64,000 nucleotides of DNA, from NCBI GenBank assembly GCA_964586145.1, contig CAZPHH010000006.1:25355-89354 (forward strand), in the 5' to 3' direction. The notes beneath the pieces are model-generated. The model had not been told where the DNA came from. It made no database searches and worked only from the letters and a program-made list of their open reading frames with translations. Below, piece by piece: positions 1 to 8,636 of the stretch. This DNA is from JAFGJQ01 sp964586145 (GTDB lineage: Bacteria; Planctomycetota; Phycisphaerae; UBA1845). How positions within the stretch are numbered: position 1 is the stretch's first letter; each line of letters starts with the position of its first letter. The translations under genes were made by a program, and so were the position numbers.

Positions 1-749
1 AAGATGGTGATGGAGTTCGTCTGCTGGAACTGAGACGTCAGGACGTAGTCCGGCAGGAAATCCCGAAAGGGCGTGAGGTCGTCGATGGTGCCGCTCTCCG
101 GCGTGTAGAGCACCATCACCAGTTCCATCTCGTCGAGATTGGCCTCGCGGTACAGCGACTCCTTGACGTAGATCCGGCCCTGCGGAAGAAACCGCTTCAT
201 GTCCGATACCCGTCGAACCGCGAAGCCGTCCTTCTCCTTCTGGATGTAGTACTGCTGCGGGTGAGCGAACAGAAGGTTGCGGACCCGACTCAGCACCCTC
301 TCGTAGTCCAGGACTTCCGTGGTCACGAAATTGACGGGGCCGCCCGGGGGCCGCTCGCCGAGGACGGCCACGCCCGTGGCCCGCTGGAACCCGTCGATCA
401 GGTCGGCGTACGTGCCGTCCTTGATGCTGAACTCGTACTTCCGCTCCTCCGGCGGCTTGCCCAGGTTGTCCGGGCTGACGATCACGCTGTCGGACACCGG
501 GGCGGAGCGCTCGGCGGGCGGACCCATGTAGTCCTGCGGCTCCGGGTTGCGAGGCGCACTCCGCGGGGTTGTGCGCCGCTGCACGCCCGTCGAAGAAGTG
601 TTCGACTTGCGAATGTTGCTGGAGGGCGGGTCGGCGCTCGGACCGGCCGGGGCCAGTTGCGCCCAGACCAGGCAGGCCGCCCAGGCCCAGATCGCGGCAG
701 CCCGTGCCGCCCCGTATGTCGCCGTCTTGTGCGTACTGCTGCGAATCAT
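1..749 (-). CDS. gspD: Type II secretion secretin GspD, N-terminal part (cut by window edge)
   Basis: Translating the minus strand from an ATG at 749 gives about 249 residues that run off the left edge, so the C-terminal pore domain is not visible. The start carries a basic N-terminus and a hydrophobic Ala/Trp-rich segment consistent with a signal peptide, then a Pro/Ser/Arg-rich linker of about 50 residues, then a segment with the look of secretin N-domains: about residues 105-175 resemble the N0 domain, and the region with ILVKESLYREAN-like spacing up to the edge resembles N1. It lies 77 nt after the stop of the GspM-like gene in the same direction, as the last visible gene of the gsp operon. 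The family assignment rests mainly on context plus N-domain character; a pilus secretin (PilQ) is the alternative. Confidence 0.72.
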   Translation of the reverse strand, partial: MIRSSTHKTATYGAARAAAIWAWAACLVWAQLAPAGPSADPPSSNIRKSNTSSTGVQRRTTPRSAPRNPEPQDYMGPPAERSAPVSDSVIVSPDNLGKPPEERKYEFSIKDGTYADLIDGFQRATGVAVLGERPPGGPVNFVTTEVLDYERVLSRVRNLLFAHPQQYYIQKEKDGFAVRRVSDMKRFLPQGRIYVKESLYREANLDEMELVMVLYTPESGTIDDLTPFRDFLPDYVLTSQFQQTNSITI

Positions 750-826
750 CGTTCTGTCCTCGCTGTCCGGCGGGATCTCCACTGGCGTCCCGCCTCAAGG
801 TCTCGGGGCCGGATCGGTCTCGGCGA

Positions 827-2125
827 TCACGCCGACGCCGATCGCACAACACCCTCCCCGCGCGCCGTTGGTCCGGCCGTTCCCATCGGACGGGCGGACG
901 GGGAACCCACGCCCTCGTCCGCGCCGGTGACGGCCGGCGCCGTCTCCACCGCCGGTCCGTCCGGTCCGTTTGTATTCATCTCGTCCATGCCGTTCGTGTC
1001 CGGATCCATCGGGTACTCTTCGTCCTCCGGCGTTTCCGCCGGCTGCGGTTCAAGTCCCCGGTCGGGTTCGTCGTCCGCGCCCTCGCCGGCATCGTGTCTC
1101 GACGGCACCAGGGGTCCGACCGGGTCTTCCAGGGCCTTCAGATTGGCGACGCCGACCAGAACTTCGGGATAGGCAGTCGCGGTTTCCACCGGCACGCAGT
1201 CTGCCAATCGCTCGCCGGTGGGGTAGAAGTATTCTTCTCCGTCCTCTGTACGCGTCACGGCGCCCAGGGGATGCACCCAGATGATGGTGCCGCCGTCAAG
1301 GTCGTCCCCAATGCCCTTCTGTTCACGCAGCGTGCTGTTTACGCGGCTGCCGATGGTCACGTCGCTCCCCCCGTACCTCCAGACCATCGTGATGAACTTC
1401 TCATCGCGGAGCGGGTCAAAATTCCGCTGACGCTCAGGGGGTCCCGGGGCTTCCACGTCCACCACGACGACGGGGGGCGGTGGCGGCACCGGTTGCGGAA
1501 CCGGCGGCCAGAACGGCGGTTCGGCCATGGCCAGCAGGTCCGGATCGTTGTGCTTGATGATCGCATCGGGAGGCTCGCCCGGTTTGATCGGACCGGCCGC
1601 CTTCATCCGGGGCAGCACGGCGACCTCCAGGTCGGCGTCGATCTTGACTTTGTCCTCCCGAAGCCGGCGGCTGGCCGGCAGGAGCTTGAGGCTGGTGCAC
1701 TGCGCCACACTGGGCAGCTCGTGCAGGTTCCGCACAAACCGCAGGGCATCGGGCCACGTGCCCTCGGCGGATATCGAGAACCGGATCGTAACGATTCCGG
1801 TCCGGGGATCGGGGGTGGATCTCGGTGCGACGCGAGGCCGGTCGAGGTTGGAGGCGCCAATCAACTCGTCGAGGCGCGGCTTGATCTGATGCTCCACGAC
1901 GCCGGGGTCGGTCGAGCCGGTTCGGTCGACGTATTCCGCGTACCGGGCCTGGTCATCCTGGAACTGGGTTTGAATCTTCTCGAGGTCTTCCAGCTTCTGG
2001 CGGGCGTCGGCGATCCGCGTCGTGTAGTCAAACGCGCGGCGCAGGCCCGGCGCCGCGCGAGAGACGACGATCACGCCCGTCACCACCGCAAACCCGATCA
2101 GGAGTTTCTTCTCGCTTGCCTTCAT
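827..2125 (-). CDS. GspM/PilO-like inner-membrane assembly protein with Pro-rich linker and extra C-terminal domain
   Basis: Starts MKASEKKLLIG with one membrane helix (about residues 8-24) followed by a coiled-coil stretch (about 35-70) and a ferredoxin-like region to about 210, the plan of GspM/PilO platform proteins. A poly-Pro/Val linker (about 215-235) leads to a second small domain (about 245-330) and an acidic tail rich in Asp, Glu, Pro and Gly. At 432 residues it is more than twice the usual GspM length. The second half could serve the role of GspC/PilP, which is otherwise absent here; that is inference. It lies directly after the GspL-like gene (15-nt gap) and before gspD, so the operon position of GspM is what supports the name most strongly. 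Confidence 0.6.
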   Translation of the reverse strand: MKASEKKLLIGFAVVTGVIVVSRAAPGLRRAFDYTTRIADARQKLEDLEKIQTQFQDDQARYAEYVDRTGSTDPGVVEHQIKPRLDELIGASNLDRPRVAPRSTPDPRTGIVTIRFSISAEGTWPDALRFVRNLHELPSVAQCTSLKLLPASRRLREDKVKIDADLEVAVLPRMKAAGPIKPGEPPDAIIKHNDPDLLAMAEPPFWPPVPQPVPPPPPVVVVDVEAPGPPERQRNFDPLRDEKFITMVWRYGGSDVTIGSRVNSTLREQKGIGDDLDGGTIIWVHPLGAVTRTEDGEEYFYPTGERLADCVPVETATAYPEVLVGVANLKALEDPVGPLVPSRHDAGEGADDEPDRGLEPQPAETPEDEEYPMDPDTNGMDEMNTNGPDGPAVETAPAVTGADEGVGSPSARPMGTAGPTARGEGVVRSASA

Positions 2126-2140
2126 CGTCCGTCCGTCTTC

Positions 2141-3778
2141 TCAGCCGCGGTCGCCTCGCGTGGGCGGCGTGCCGCCGTTCCTCCGGGCCAAATCCGGCCG
2201 CCCCCGCGTGCCCACCACGGTAATGTCCAGCTTGCCCGACACAGGGTGCGTTCCGTGTGCCGCGGTGCTGGTGGCCCCGAGCTTCACCTCGTAGTGGCGG
2301 CCCGGTGCGCCTTGCACCCGGAACTCCTGCAAACGATTCACCAGCTCCGTCAGGACCTGCGGCACCGTCGCCTTCACCCGAAGGGTGATCAACTGATCCT
2401 TCTGCTGCATGGCGATGTCATCCAGCACCAGTTGGTCGGTGCCTGGCAAGCACGCCAGAATGTCGTGCAGCTCGTCAATCCAGATGATCTGTCTTTCCTC
2501 CAGGTCGCGAACCGCCCCGACCAGGCTGCTCAACTGGTCCATCTCTCTCCGGTTTGAGCGCGCTTCCTCGATCTGCCTCTCCAGCTCCGCCAGTTGACGC
2601 TTCTGCGGCGTGACGGTCTGGAAATACAGAACGCCGGCCGCCGCAAGGAACAGCGCCGCCACGGCGGCCACGATCGGCAGCTTGCGAAGACGTTGCTCCG
2701 TCTTCGTCACCACCTTCTTGGGATGCAGAAAATCAATGTGGTCTTCCGGCCGGGACGTCTGGGCCTCGATCAGCCCCAGCACCGCCGCGAAGCCGCAGGC
2801 CTCCCGACCCCGATCGCCGTCCCAGCCGAAGTGAACGGCCGGGCTGAACAGCTCGGCGGTCATGTCGAAACGGTCGCGCAGGGCCTCGGCCAGCCGCTCT
2901 TCCAGACCGGTATCGCCTCCGATCACCACGTGGTTGATCGTCACGCCCGGCTCTTCCGAGCGGTACGCCTCGACGGACCGTACCACTTCCATCACCAGGG
3001 CGTTCAACGCCGCGGACCGTTCGTCACCGCGAGCCGGCGGCGGGCTGCCCGACAGGCGAAGGGACAGTCCCTCATCCGGCGTCGACGGCGGCTCTGTCCG
3101 CGATGCCCCGCGGGCGTGCGGTTCGGACTCCCTCGGCACCGCCACGGAAGCCGCCCGCGTGAACGTGAGTTGGCCGCCGGAAATCACGTCGATTTCCGTG
3201 AACGTGCTGCCCACGTCCACGAACAGCACCCGCTCGTGGCGACCGGCGTCCAGCACGGCATTGACGGCCAGGCGGTTTGCGTGGGGCCGCAGGCCGGCCC
3301 GCATCAGCTTCAGACCCGCCGCCTTCAGGATGGCCCGGTACGAATCGAGCACGTCCAGCCGCACGGCCGCGACCACGGCGCTGAGCGTGCCGCGCTCGCC
3401 ATCGGGCACGGGGGCCGCGTAGTCGACGGCCGCCTGGGACGCCGGGAACGCCAGCTCTCGCTCAAACTGCATGGCGACGACCCCGGGCAGATCTTCCGGC
3501 GCTGCCGGCGGCAGGCCGCGGAGTCGCTTGACCGTCACGCGGTCCCGCGGCAGGCCGATCAGCACGTCGCGGGTCCGGATGCGCTCGCGGTCCAGAAACT
3601 CGCGAAGCAGACCGCCAAAGGCCTGCGGATCGGCCGGCCTGACGTCCGGCGGGATGGCAAGGGACTGGACGCGGAGGATGCGGCTGCGGCCTTTCCGGAC
3701 GGCCGCATGCACCACGCGTACGTCGTGATCGTCCCAGTCCAGGGCGAGGAACTGTTTTTCAACGAGCGCTGGCAACAC
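2141..3778 (-). CDS. gspL: GspL/PilM-like actin-fold ATPase with GspL periplasmic part
   Basis: Cytoplasmic actin/FtsA-like domain (about residues 1-330; a 'FVDVGSTFTEID' phosphate-type loop near 190 and an 'IGGDTGLEE' loop near 300), one membrane helix (about 365-385, VAAVAALFLAAAGVLYF), then a coiled coil and periplasmic ferredoxin-like domain. This fuses what PilM and PilN do separately and matches GspL in the T2SS assembly platform. The chosen start is GTG 3778 because an AAGGAGGG ribosome-binding site sits 8 nt upstream; an ATG at 3802 lacks such a site. This start overlaps the end of gspK by 20 nt, pointing to translational coupling. The internal Pro/Arg-rich insert around residues 215-245 is unusual. 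Confidence 0.75.
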   Translation of the reverse strand: MLPALVEKQFLALDWDDHDVRVVHAAVRKGRSRILRVQSLAIPPDVRPADPQAFGGLLREFLDRERIRTRDVLIGLPRDRVTVKRLRGLPPAAPEDLPGVVAMQFERELAFPASQAAVDYAAPVPDGERGTLSAVVAAVRLDVLDSYRAILKAAGLKLMRAGLRPHANRLAVNAVLDAGRHERVLFVDVGSTFTEIDVISGGQLTFTRAASVAVPRESEPHARGASRTEPPSTPDEGLSLRLSGSPPPARGDERSAALNALVMEVVRSVEAYRSEEPGVTINHVVIGGDTGLEERLAEALRDRFDMTAELFSPAVHFGWDGDRGREACGFAAVLGLIEAQTSRPEDHIDFLHPKKVVTKTEQRLRKLPIVAAVAALFLAAAGVLYFQTVTPQKRQLAELERQIEEARSNRREMDQLSSLVGAVRDLEERQIIWIDELHDILACLPGTDQLVLDDIAMQQKDQLITLRVKATVPQVLTELVNRLQEFRVQGAPGRHYEVKLGATSTAAHGTHPVSGKLDITVVGTRGRPDLARRNGGTPPTRGDRG

Positions 3779-5363
3779 CCAGTTGCCCTCCTTTCCGTTC
3801 ATCCTCCAGCCGCAACGGGTATCCGACACCCAGCGGCGTGAGGTCACGGTAGTAGATGATCTGGGCCACCGGCCCCCGCATCTGCAGGGCGGCCTGGATT
3901 CGTGAGACGGTGCCCACGTGCGTCGCGAACCCGACGGATTCCACCTCGAACTGGAACCCGCGGGTGGTGACGAACGGAATCACCTCGGCCATCGTCTCCT
4001 CGTCCACGACGTTGTGGATGAGGAGCCAGGCCGGCGTGCGCTTGGCGGTGGAGTCCAGCGCAGCCCGCTGCGTCACGATGTCGTCCACCATCTGGGCCGT
4101 GAGGTGCGGAACGCAGCGCAGCACCTCCGCCGGCGCGGTGTTCACGTCGATCAGCCCGACCTGCTCCGGCTCAATCCAGAGCGAGAGGCGGTCCAGAATG
4201 CGGTGGAAATCCTCCAGGCCAAACGGGCTCGGAAGCCACTGGCCGCCGCCCTGGGGCACGGGCTTGAGCAGGTCAACCAAGCTGTACATGGTGGTCATCC
4301 GCACCCGCGTTCCGCCGCGCCGGGTGTTCCTACCGCGGTTGCCGGCGGGCTGGGAAGTCGACGGCTCGCCGCCGGTCCCGTTCGAATTCGCCTCGTCGGA
4401 GTAATCCGCGGCCAGGGCGGCGGCGATGAAGTCCAGCTCCTCTTCCGAGAAGTACTCCGCCATATCTTCGCGAATCCCATCGATCCCCTGTCCGATGTAG
4501 AACCGCGGCTTGTTGTCGTTGGCCGTGTTGTAATCACGCGAGTAGACCGTCATGTACGGATAGAGACCGCGGTTCAACTCGCCGTCGCCGTCGTCCAGCG
4601 GGAACGACAGGTCGCCGTCGTTCTCGTTCGCCGACAGCAGCCCGTTCCGGTCGTAGTCTTCGCCGTACAGAATCTGGCCGGTGAAGCCGCGGACCATGAG
4701 AAGCTCCTCGACCGTGTCAAACGGAGCGTTCTTCGGCCGGTACGGCGGATCCAGCGTGGCGTAGTAGGCGGACTCGGCCCCGTGCTCACCCGGGATGTCG
4801 TCCTCGTCCCGCCAGTCCATCAGGGCGTCCACCAGCTCCTCGACCGGCGCCTCCGGAAAAATCTGTGTGATCAGGGTCCGGAGCTGGTCGCGGCTGGCGA
4901 CATTGATGTTCAGTCTGGCCGCCTCGTTCGTCAGTCCGTAGCGAACATTCTGGTCATCCGCCGGATCATCCGCGACAATGCTGAAGAGGAACGCGGGCCG
5001 CCGGTCGTTCTCCACCTCGGTGGAATCGGGCAGGCCCAGCTCCGTGGGCTCCAGATCGCCCCGCCAGACGAGGGCGCGGCGCAGCTCGTCCGGATTGCTG
5101 TACCACGCGTCCGTCTCCAGACGGCGTTCCCGGAGCAGCAGCATGACCCGCTGGATGCCCGCATCCGCCGCCTGGCGGGCCTGGAACCGGTGAAACGCGC
5201 CTTGGGTCACCGCCAGATCGGCGTTCATCTCAAAGGAGAAACTCGCCGCCAGCAGCGCGACAAGCACCAGCACCAGAAGCACCACCGGCAGCACGAAACT
5301 CCGGCGCACCCGCCCCGCGGGCGGTTGCGTTCGGCAGAAATGGAGGTTCGCACGTGGGCTCAT
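3759..5363 (-). CDS. gspK: Type II secretion minor pseudopilin GspK
   Basis: GspK caps the T2SS pseudopilus tip together with GspI and GspJ. The N-terminus is basic and followed by a long hydrophobic helix (about residues 24-42, FVLPVVLLVLVLVALLAA) ending in SFEMNADLAV, as in GspK, where the usual Glu+5 is replaced. Downstream are the GspK hallmarks: 'NINVAS..QL..L' and 'IDVNTAPAEVL' helix-hairpin-helix motifs, 'LVDALMDWRDEDD', and a calcium-like acidic loop 'EDYDRNGLLSANENDGD'. Its 534 residues exceed the roughly 330 of enterobacterial GspK, with an insert rich in Ser/Thr/Arg around residue 350. ATG 5363 lies 9 nt after the gspJ stop. Confidence 0.85.
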   Translation of the reverse strand: MSPRANLHFCRTQPPAGRVRRSFVLPVVLLVLVLVALLAASFSFEMNADLAVTQGAFHRFQARQAADAGIQRVMLLLRERRLETDAWYSNPDELRRALVWRGDLEPTELGLPDSTEVENDRRPAFLFSIVADDPADDQNVRYGLTNEAARLNINVASRDQLRTLITQIFPEAPVEELVDALMDWRDEDDIPGEHGAESAYYATLDPPYRPKNAPFDTVEELLMVRGFTGQILYGEDYDRNGLLSANENDGDLSFPLDDGDGELNRGLYPYMTVYSRDYNTANDNKPRFYIGQGIDGIREDMAEYFSEEELDFIAAALAADYSDEANSNGTGGEPSTSQPAGNRGRNTRRGGTRVRMTTMYSLVDLLKPVPQGGGQWLPSPFGLEDFHRILDRLSLWIEPEQVGLIDVNTAPAEVLRCVPHLTAQMVDDIVTQRAALDSTAKRTPAWLLIHNVVDEETMAEVIPFVTTRGFQFEVESVGFATHVGTVSRIQAALQMRGPVAQIIYYRDLTPLGVGYPLRLEDERKGGQLGVASAR

Positions 5364-5372
5364 GATACCGAC

Positions 5373-6200
5373 CTACCGGGCGCTCTCCGCCTCCTCAAAC
5401 GACGACGCCTCCCGCGTGATCCTCGATCCGAAGAACGGATCGGCCTGCAGCATCCGCACCATCACCACGTACCGATCCTCGTACAGCTCGCGGAGCTGGT
5501 AGCCTTCCAGGTTCGCCTCGTCGTCCACGATCTGCAGGCCGCGGTACTCCTCCGGCAGCACCGCCGTATACCCCACCGTGATCCGCACCATCTGCGGCAG
5601 CGTGTTTCCCCCCTGAATCTCCCACGTGTCCCACCAGGTCGCTCCGTCGTAATACCGGAACTCGATGAACTTGATCTCCGGGGCGTACAACTCCTCCTTG
5701 ATCGCCGCGTACTCGTCGGTGCCCTCGTCGCCCTCGATGATCACCGCCTGGTTGAACGTCTGCGTCTCGCGCCGCACCAGACCCAGCGGCCGCGGGTTGC
5801 CCTCTTCGTCCAGGTTCTCCTCGTCCCACGCGATGTAGTAGCGCACCTCCCGCAGGTCGAACTGCCCGGCCAGCGGCTGATCCGTGATCTGCCGCCGCCG
5901 CATCAGTTCCTTGCTCGGCAGGGTCAGCGTGTAGACCGAGATCGCGTTCTTCATGCCGATCAGACCGGTGCCGTACCCCGTCGTGTAGCCGGTGGCCGTT
6001 CGCACCTCCTCGGCGATTCGGTCCAGCACGACGCGGGCCAGTTGCAGGTCGCGAGTCCGCTGAAGGCCGTCGTCACGGGCGACCAGCGACGACGAGTAGA
6101 ACGAGTAGAGCGTGCTCAGCAGAACGACGAGCAGGCCCGTGGCGATGATCATCTCGATCAACGTAAAGGCGGACCGGGTTGTCCGGGTTCCACGTCTCAC
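5373..6200 (-). CDS. gspJ: Type II secretion minor pseudopilin GspJ
   Basis: A 275-residue protein with a textbook prepilin N-terminus: short basic leader, then FTLIEMIIATGLLVVLLSTLY, where cleavage by a prepilin peptidase before Phe is expected and Glu+5 is present. The rest is beta-rich and acidic, as expected for GspJ. The GTG start at 6200 overlaps the gspI stop (GTGA), a typical coupled junction. Its place between gspI and gspK gives the J assignment; sequence alone supports only minor pseudopilin. Confidence 0.8.
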   Translation of the reverse strand: MRRGTRTTRSAFTLIEMIIATGLLVVLLSTLYSFYSSSLVARDDGLQRTRDLQLARVVLDRIAEEVRTATGYTTGYGTGLIGMKNAISVYTLTLPSKELMRRRQITDQPLAGQFDLREVRYYIAWDEENLDEEGNPRPLGLVRRETQTFNQAVIIEGDEGTDEYAAIKEELYAPEIKFIEFRYYDGATWWDTWEIQGGNTLPQMVRITVGYTAVLPEEYRGLQIVDDEANLEGYQLRELYEDRYVVMVRMLQADPFFGSRITREASSFEEAESAR

Positions 6201-7204
6201 TGCGCCTGAATCTCCTCGCGGCGGGTCCCTCGATCGCCGCCTCGATTGCCCTGCCCCCGGCGTCGGCCGCCGCCGTCCGCCGGCTCAATGGCGTCGGCGG
6301 GCGGTCGTCCTCCGCGACGGGGCGGGCCCGCGCTCGGGTCCCCACCGGAGCCGTCCCGCGCGTCACCGTCCCGAACACCACGTCCGTCCTCCCCGCCGCG
6401 GCGCGGCGGTCCGGGCTGCGGGGGTCCGCCGACACCGTCCGGACCCGGCTGACCCCGACTGCCGGGCGCGTCCGACGGCGCGCCGGCGCCGTCATCCTCG
6501 TCGTCGAAGTCGGCCTCCTCGCCAGCACCGTCCATAAGCTGCCGAAGGTCGTCCGGCAGCATGGGCAACACGTCCTCCAGCCTCATGCCGAAGGCCTGGA
6601 GCAGCGCCGGCAATACCTCGATCAGCTCTTCCAGCGTCAGATCCCGAAACAGGGCCGGATCCAGATCGTAGGGATTGAGCCCTTCCTGGCCCACGCCGGA
6701 TAGCTGCTCCGCAAGATTCTCCGCGTCTTCCGCCTTCATGCCGAAGTCGCGGGTCAGGTCGATGCGCGCGGGGGTGGCCCGCAGCAGATGAACGGTCTGG
6801 AGGACCTCCGCGTTGTCGTAGTCCATCTCCTCGTCCACATTCCAGCGGCGCCCGTCGTACAGAATCTGCAACCGGATCGCCGTGAGCAGAGGGACGCCCG
6901 ACGGCTCCATGGTCATCCGCCATCCGAACCGGGGAAACAGCTCGCCCCAGTCGCCTTCCACGATGTCATCCGGAACGACCAGGCCCGTGTCGAGCTCCGC
7001 AATCTTCGATTCCGCCAGCAGCAGCGCGGTGTAGTCCCGCTCCATGAGCTGGGAGGCCTGCCGGCCGGTGTGGATCTGCGACCCGAGCACCGACAGACCC
7101 AGGATCAGCACGCCCAGCGCCACGAGGACCTCCATGAGAACGAAAGTCCGGCGGCGGCAGCGCCGATCGACGGGCCGAAGGGGATGGGTCGGGTGCGATC
7201 TCAT
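6197..7204 (-). CDS. gspI: Type II secretion minor pseudopilin GspI-like with long low-complexity C-terminal tail
   Basis: A prepilin-like N-terminus (basic leader of about 19 residues, then FVLMEVLVALGVLILGLSVLG with Glu+5) starts a pseudopilin that overlaps gspH by four bases (ATGA). The pseudopilin-like domain covers about residues 20-115. An unusual helical acidic region follows (about 120-225, 'MRLEDVLPMLPDDLRQLM'), then roughly 100 residues almost entirely of Gly, Pro, Arg, Asp and Ala (about 235-335). Normal GspI is about 120 residues, so this protein is nearly three times as long. The tail would be exposed at the pseudopilus tip or periplasm if exported. Confidence 0.72.
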   Translation of the reverse strand: MRSHPTHPLRPVDRRCRRRTFVLMEVLVALGVLILGLSVLGSQIHTGRQASQLMERDYTALLLAESKIAELDTGLVVPDDIVEGDWGELFPRFGWRMTMEPSGVPLLTAIRLQILYDGRRWNVDEEMDYDNAEVLQTVHLLRATPARIDLTRDFGMKAEDAENLAEQLSGVGQEGLNPYDLDPALFRDLTLEELIEVLPALLQAFGMRLEDVLPMLPDDLRQLMDGAGEEADFDDEDDGAGAPSDAPGSRGQPGPDGVGGPPQPGPPRRGGEDGRGVRDGDARDGSGGDPSAGPPRRGGRPPADAIEPADGGGRRRGQGNRGGDRGTRREEIQAQ

Positions 7205-7995
7205 CTCTTGCGCACCAGGCTTTCCTGAATCTCGATGACGTCGTTCTCCGTCAGCACGCGCTCGTTCAGAAAGTCGCGACGAAAGACCGGCGGCCAGTTG
7301 TTCTCCTCGAGCATGTCCAGCTCCTCGTCCTGGAGCGGCCGCTGCAGCCAGGCCAAACCGCTGACGCCGTCCAGAATCACCTCGATCACCGGGTACTCCA
7401 GCGGGTCGATCTCATCGGCCCGCTCCCCGGCCGACGGCGGGGCGCTGGTCAGAACGAATGTGGCCCATTCCGTGGAGCCGTCCGGCTCGAAGTAGAGCGG
7501 CGGGTACCGCTCGTCCGCCTCGCCCAGCAGGTCTTCCACCAGCATCTCGTGCCGCTCGGTGTCGTTCTTCCGCAGCGACTCAACCGTGGGCTTGCCCAGC
7601 CGGATCTCGAGGCAGCGCACGCCTTTGCGCAGCACGTCCGACTGGGCCCACGACGCCAGCACGGGAACGAACGTGCCCGGCTCACTCAACGGCTCGGGTT
7701 CCCATTCCACCACGGGCTGACGCGGGTCGTAGACGATGTTCGCGTCGCGAGGCTCGGCCGATTCGCCCTCTTCCAGAAAGCGGACGCGGTACCGCCGGCC
7801 GTCCATGACCGCGTACCCGCGGGTCAGGCGAAGCAGCGACCGCATCTGGTTGGCCGAGTCCGGCAGCCGGGACCGCTCGATGTCCTGGATCATCGGAGGC
7901 AGCACCAGCGCGGAGAGGATTGCCAGCAGCCCGGTGACCAGCAGCATCTCCATCAGCGTGAAGCCGTCCCGGATGTCGTGGATCGTACGTCTCAT
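7201..7995 (-). CDS. gspH: Type II secretion pseudopilin GspH-like
   Basis: The N-terminus reads MRRTIHDIRDGFTLMEMLLVTGLLAILSA: a charged leader, G/F prepilin cleavage site, Glu+5 and a hydrophobic helix, followed by 'RSLLRLTRGYAVMDGRRYRVRF', close to the GspH pattern in which a pseudopilin helix leads to a beta-barrel-like domain. The 264 residues exceed the family norm (about 170) because of Glu/Pro-rich inserts. ATG 7995 is preferred over an in-frame ATG 15 bases upstream because it gives a normal-length leader peptide. Together with GspG it would contribute to the periplasmic pseudopilus. Confidence 0.75.
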   Translation of the reverse strand: MRRTIHDIRDGFTLMEMLLVTGLLAILSALVLPPMIQDIERSRLPDSANQMRSLLRLTRGYAVMDGRRYRVRFLEEGESAEPRDANIVYDPRQPVVEWEPEPLSEPGTFVPVLASWAQSDVLRKGVRCLEIRLGKPTVESLRKNDTERHEMLVEDLLGEADERYPPLYFEPDGSTEWATFVLTSAPPSAGERADEIDPLEYPVIEVILDGVSGLAWLQRPLQDEELDMLEENNWPPVFRRDFLNERVLTENDVIEIQESLVRKR

Positions 7996-8119
7996 GGCCA
8001 CCTGCCACACTGCCGTCCCCCGGCTCTCTGCGCCCCATGCGGAGGCGAGGGAGAACCCGGATCGGACCCCTCAGGATCGCCGCGGACCCGCCGGCTTCGG
8101 CCTCACGCGAGCGAGCCGG

Positions 8120-8575
8120 CTACTTGTCTCGCCAGTTCTTGATGTCGTCGTCGGTACCGTCCTTGCCGTCCGGTCCCACGCTCCAGAGGTCATATGACTT
8201 CTCGTTGACATCGCCGGGACTCTTGTACCGGTACTCGCGCTTCCACGGGTCGCGCAGGTCCTCCGGACTGCCTTCCAGGTACGGGCCCTTCCAGATCTCG
8301 CGCTCGCGTTCCTCATCGATGCTGCGGGGCTTCTCGAACAGGGCCGCCAGCCCCTCGTCCGTCTCCGGGAAACTGCCCACGTCCATCCGGTACCGCCCCA
8401 GGGCCGTGGCAATGATCCCGTTGCCCCCGATCGCCGCTCGGGCGATGTCGATTTTGGCCTGGTCACCCGCCGTGATCAGGCTGGGGACCACAAACGCCGC
8501 CAGCAGCGCCAGGATGCCGACCACCAGCAGAATCTCCATCAGGGTGAAACCTCGGTTTCGTCGCACGCGTCTCAT
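8120..8575 (-). CDS. gspG: Type II secretion major pseudopilin GspG
   Basis: The major pseudopilin that polymerises into the T2SS piston. Leader MRRVRRNRG is followed by FTLMEILLVVGILALLAAFVV (cleavage before Phe, Glu+5). The C-terminal half has the GspG signature: 'YRMDVGSFPETDEGLAALFEKP', 'WKGPYLEG', 'DPWKREYRYKSPGD' and 'DLWSVGPDGKDGTDDDI', the last being the calcium-binding loop. Length (151) is normal. The ATG at 8575 has an AAGGAG site 8 nt upstream, which decides it over in-frame starts up to 8659. It is the second gene of the operon after gspF. Confidence 0.93.
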   Translation of the reverse strand: MRRVRRNRGFTLMEILLVVGILALLAAFVVPSLITAGDQAKIDIARAAIGGNGIIATALGRYRMDVGSFPETDEGLAALFEKPRSIDEEREREIWKGPYLEGSPEDLRDPWKREYRYKSPGDVNEKSYDLWSVGPDGKDGTDDDIKNWRDK

Positions 8576-8636
8576 GCCACCATCTCCTTGCTCTGTTCCT
8601 GCGTCACGATCCATTCGCTTCATCGCGAGTACCGCC

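Noticed and set aside
3918..6209. 763-residue open frame opposite gspJ/gspK
   Set aside because: Arg/His/Val-rich low-complexity translation and no start signal; it mirrors the codon bias of the real minus-strand genes.
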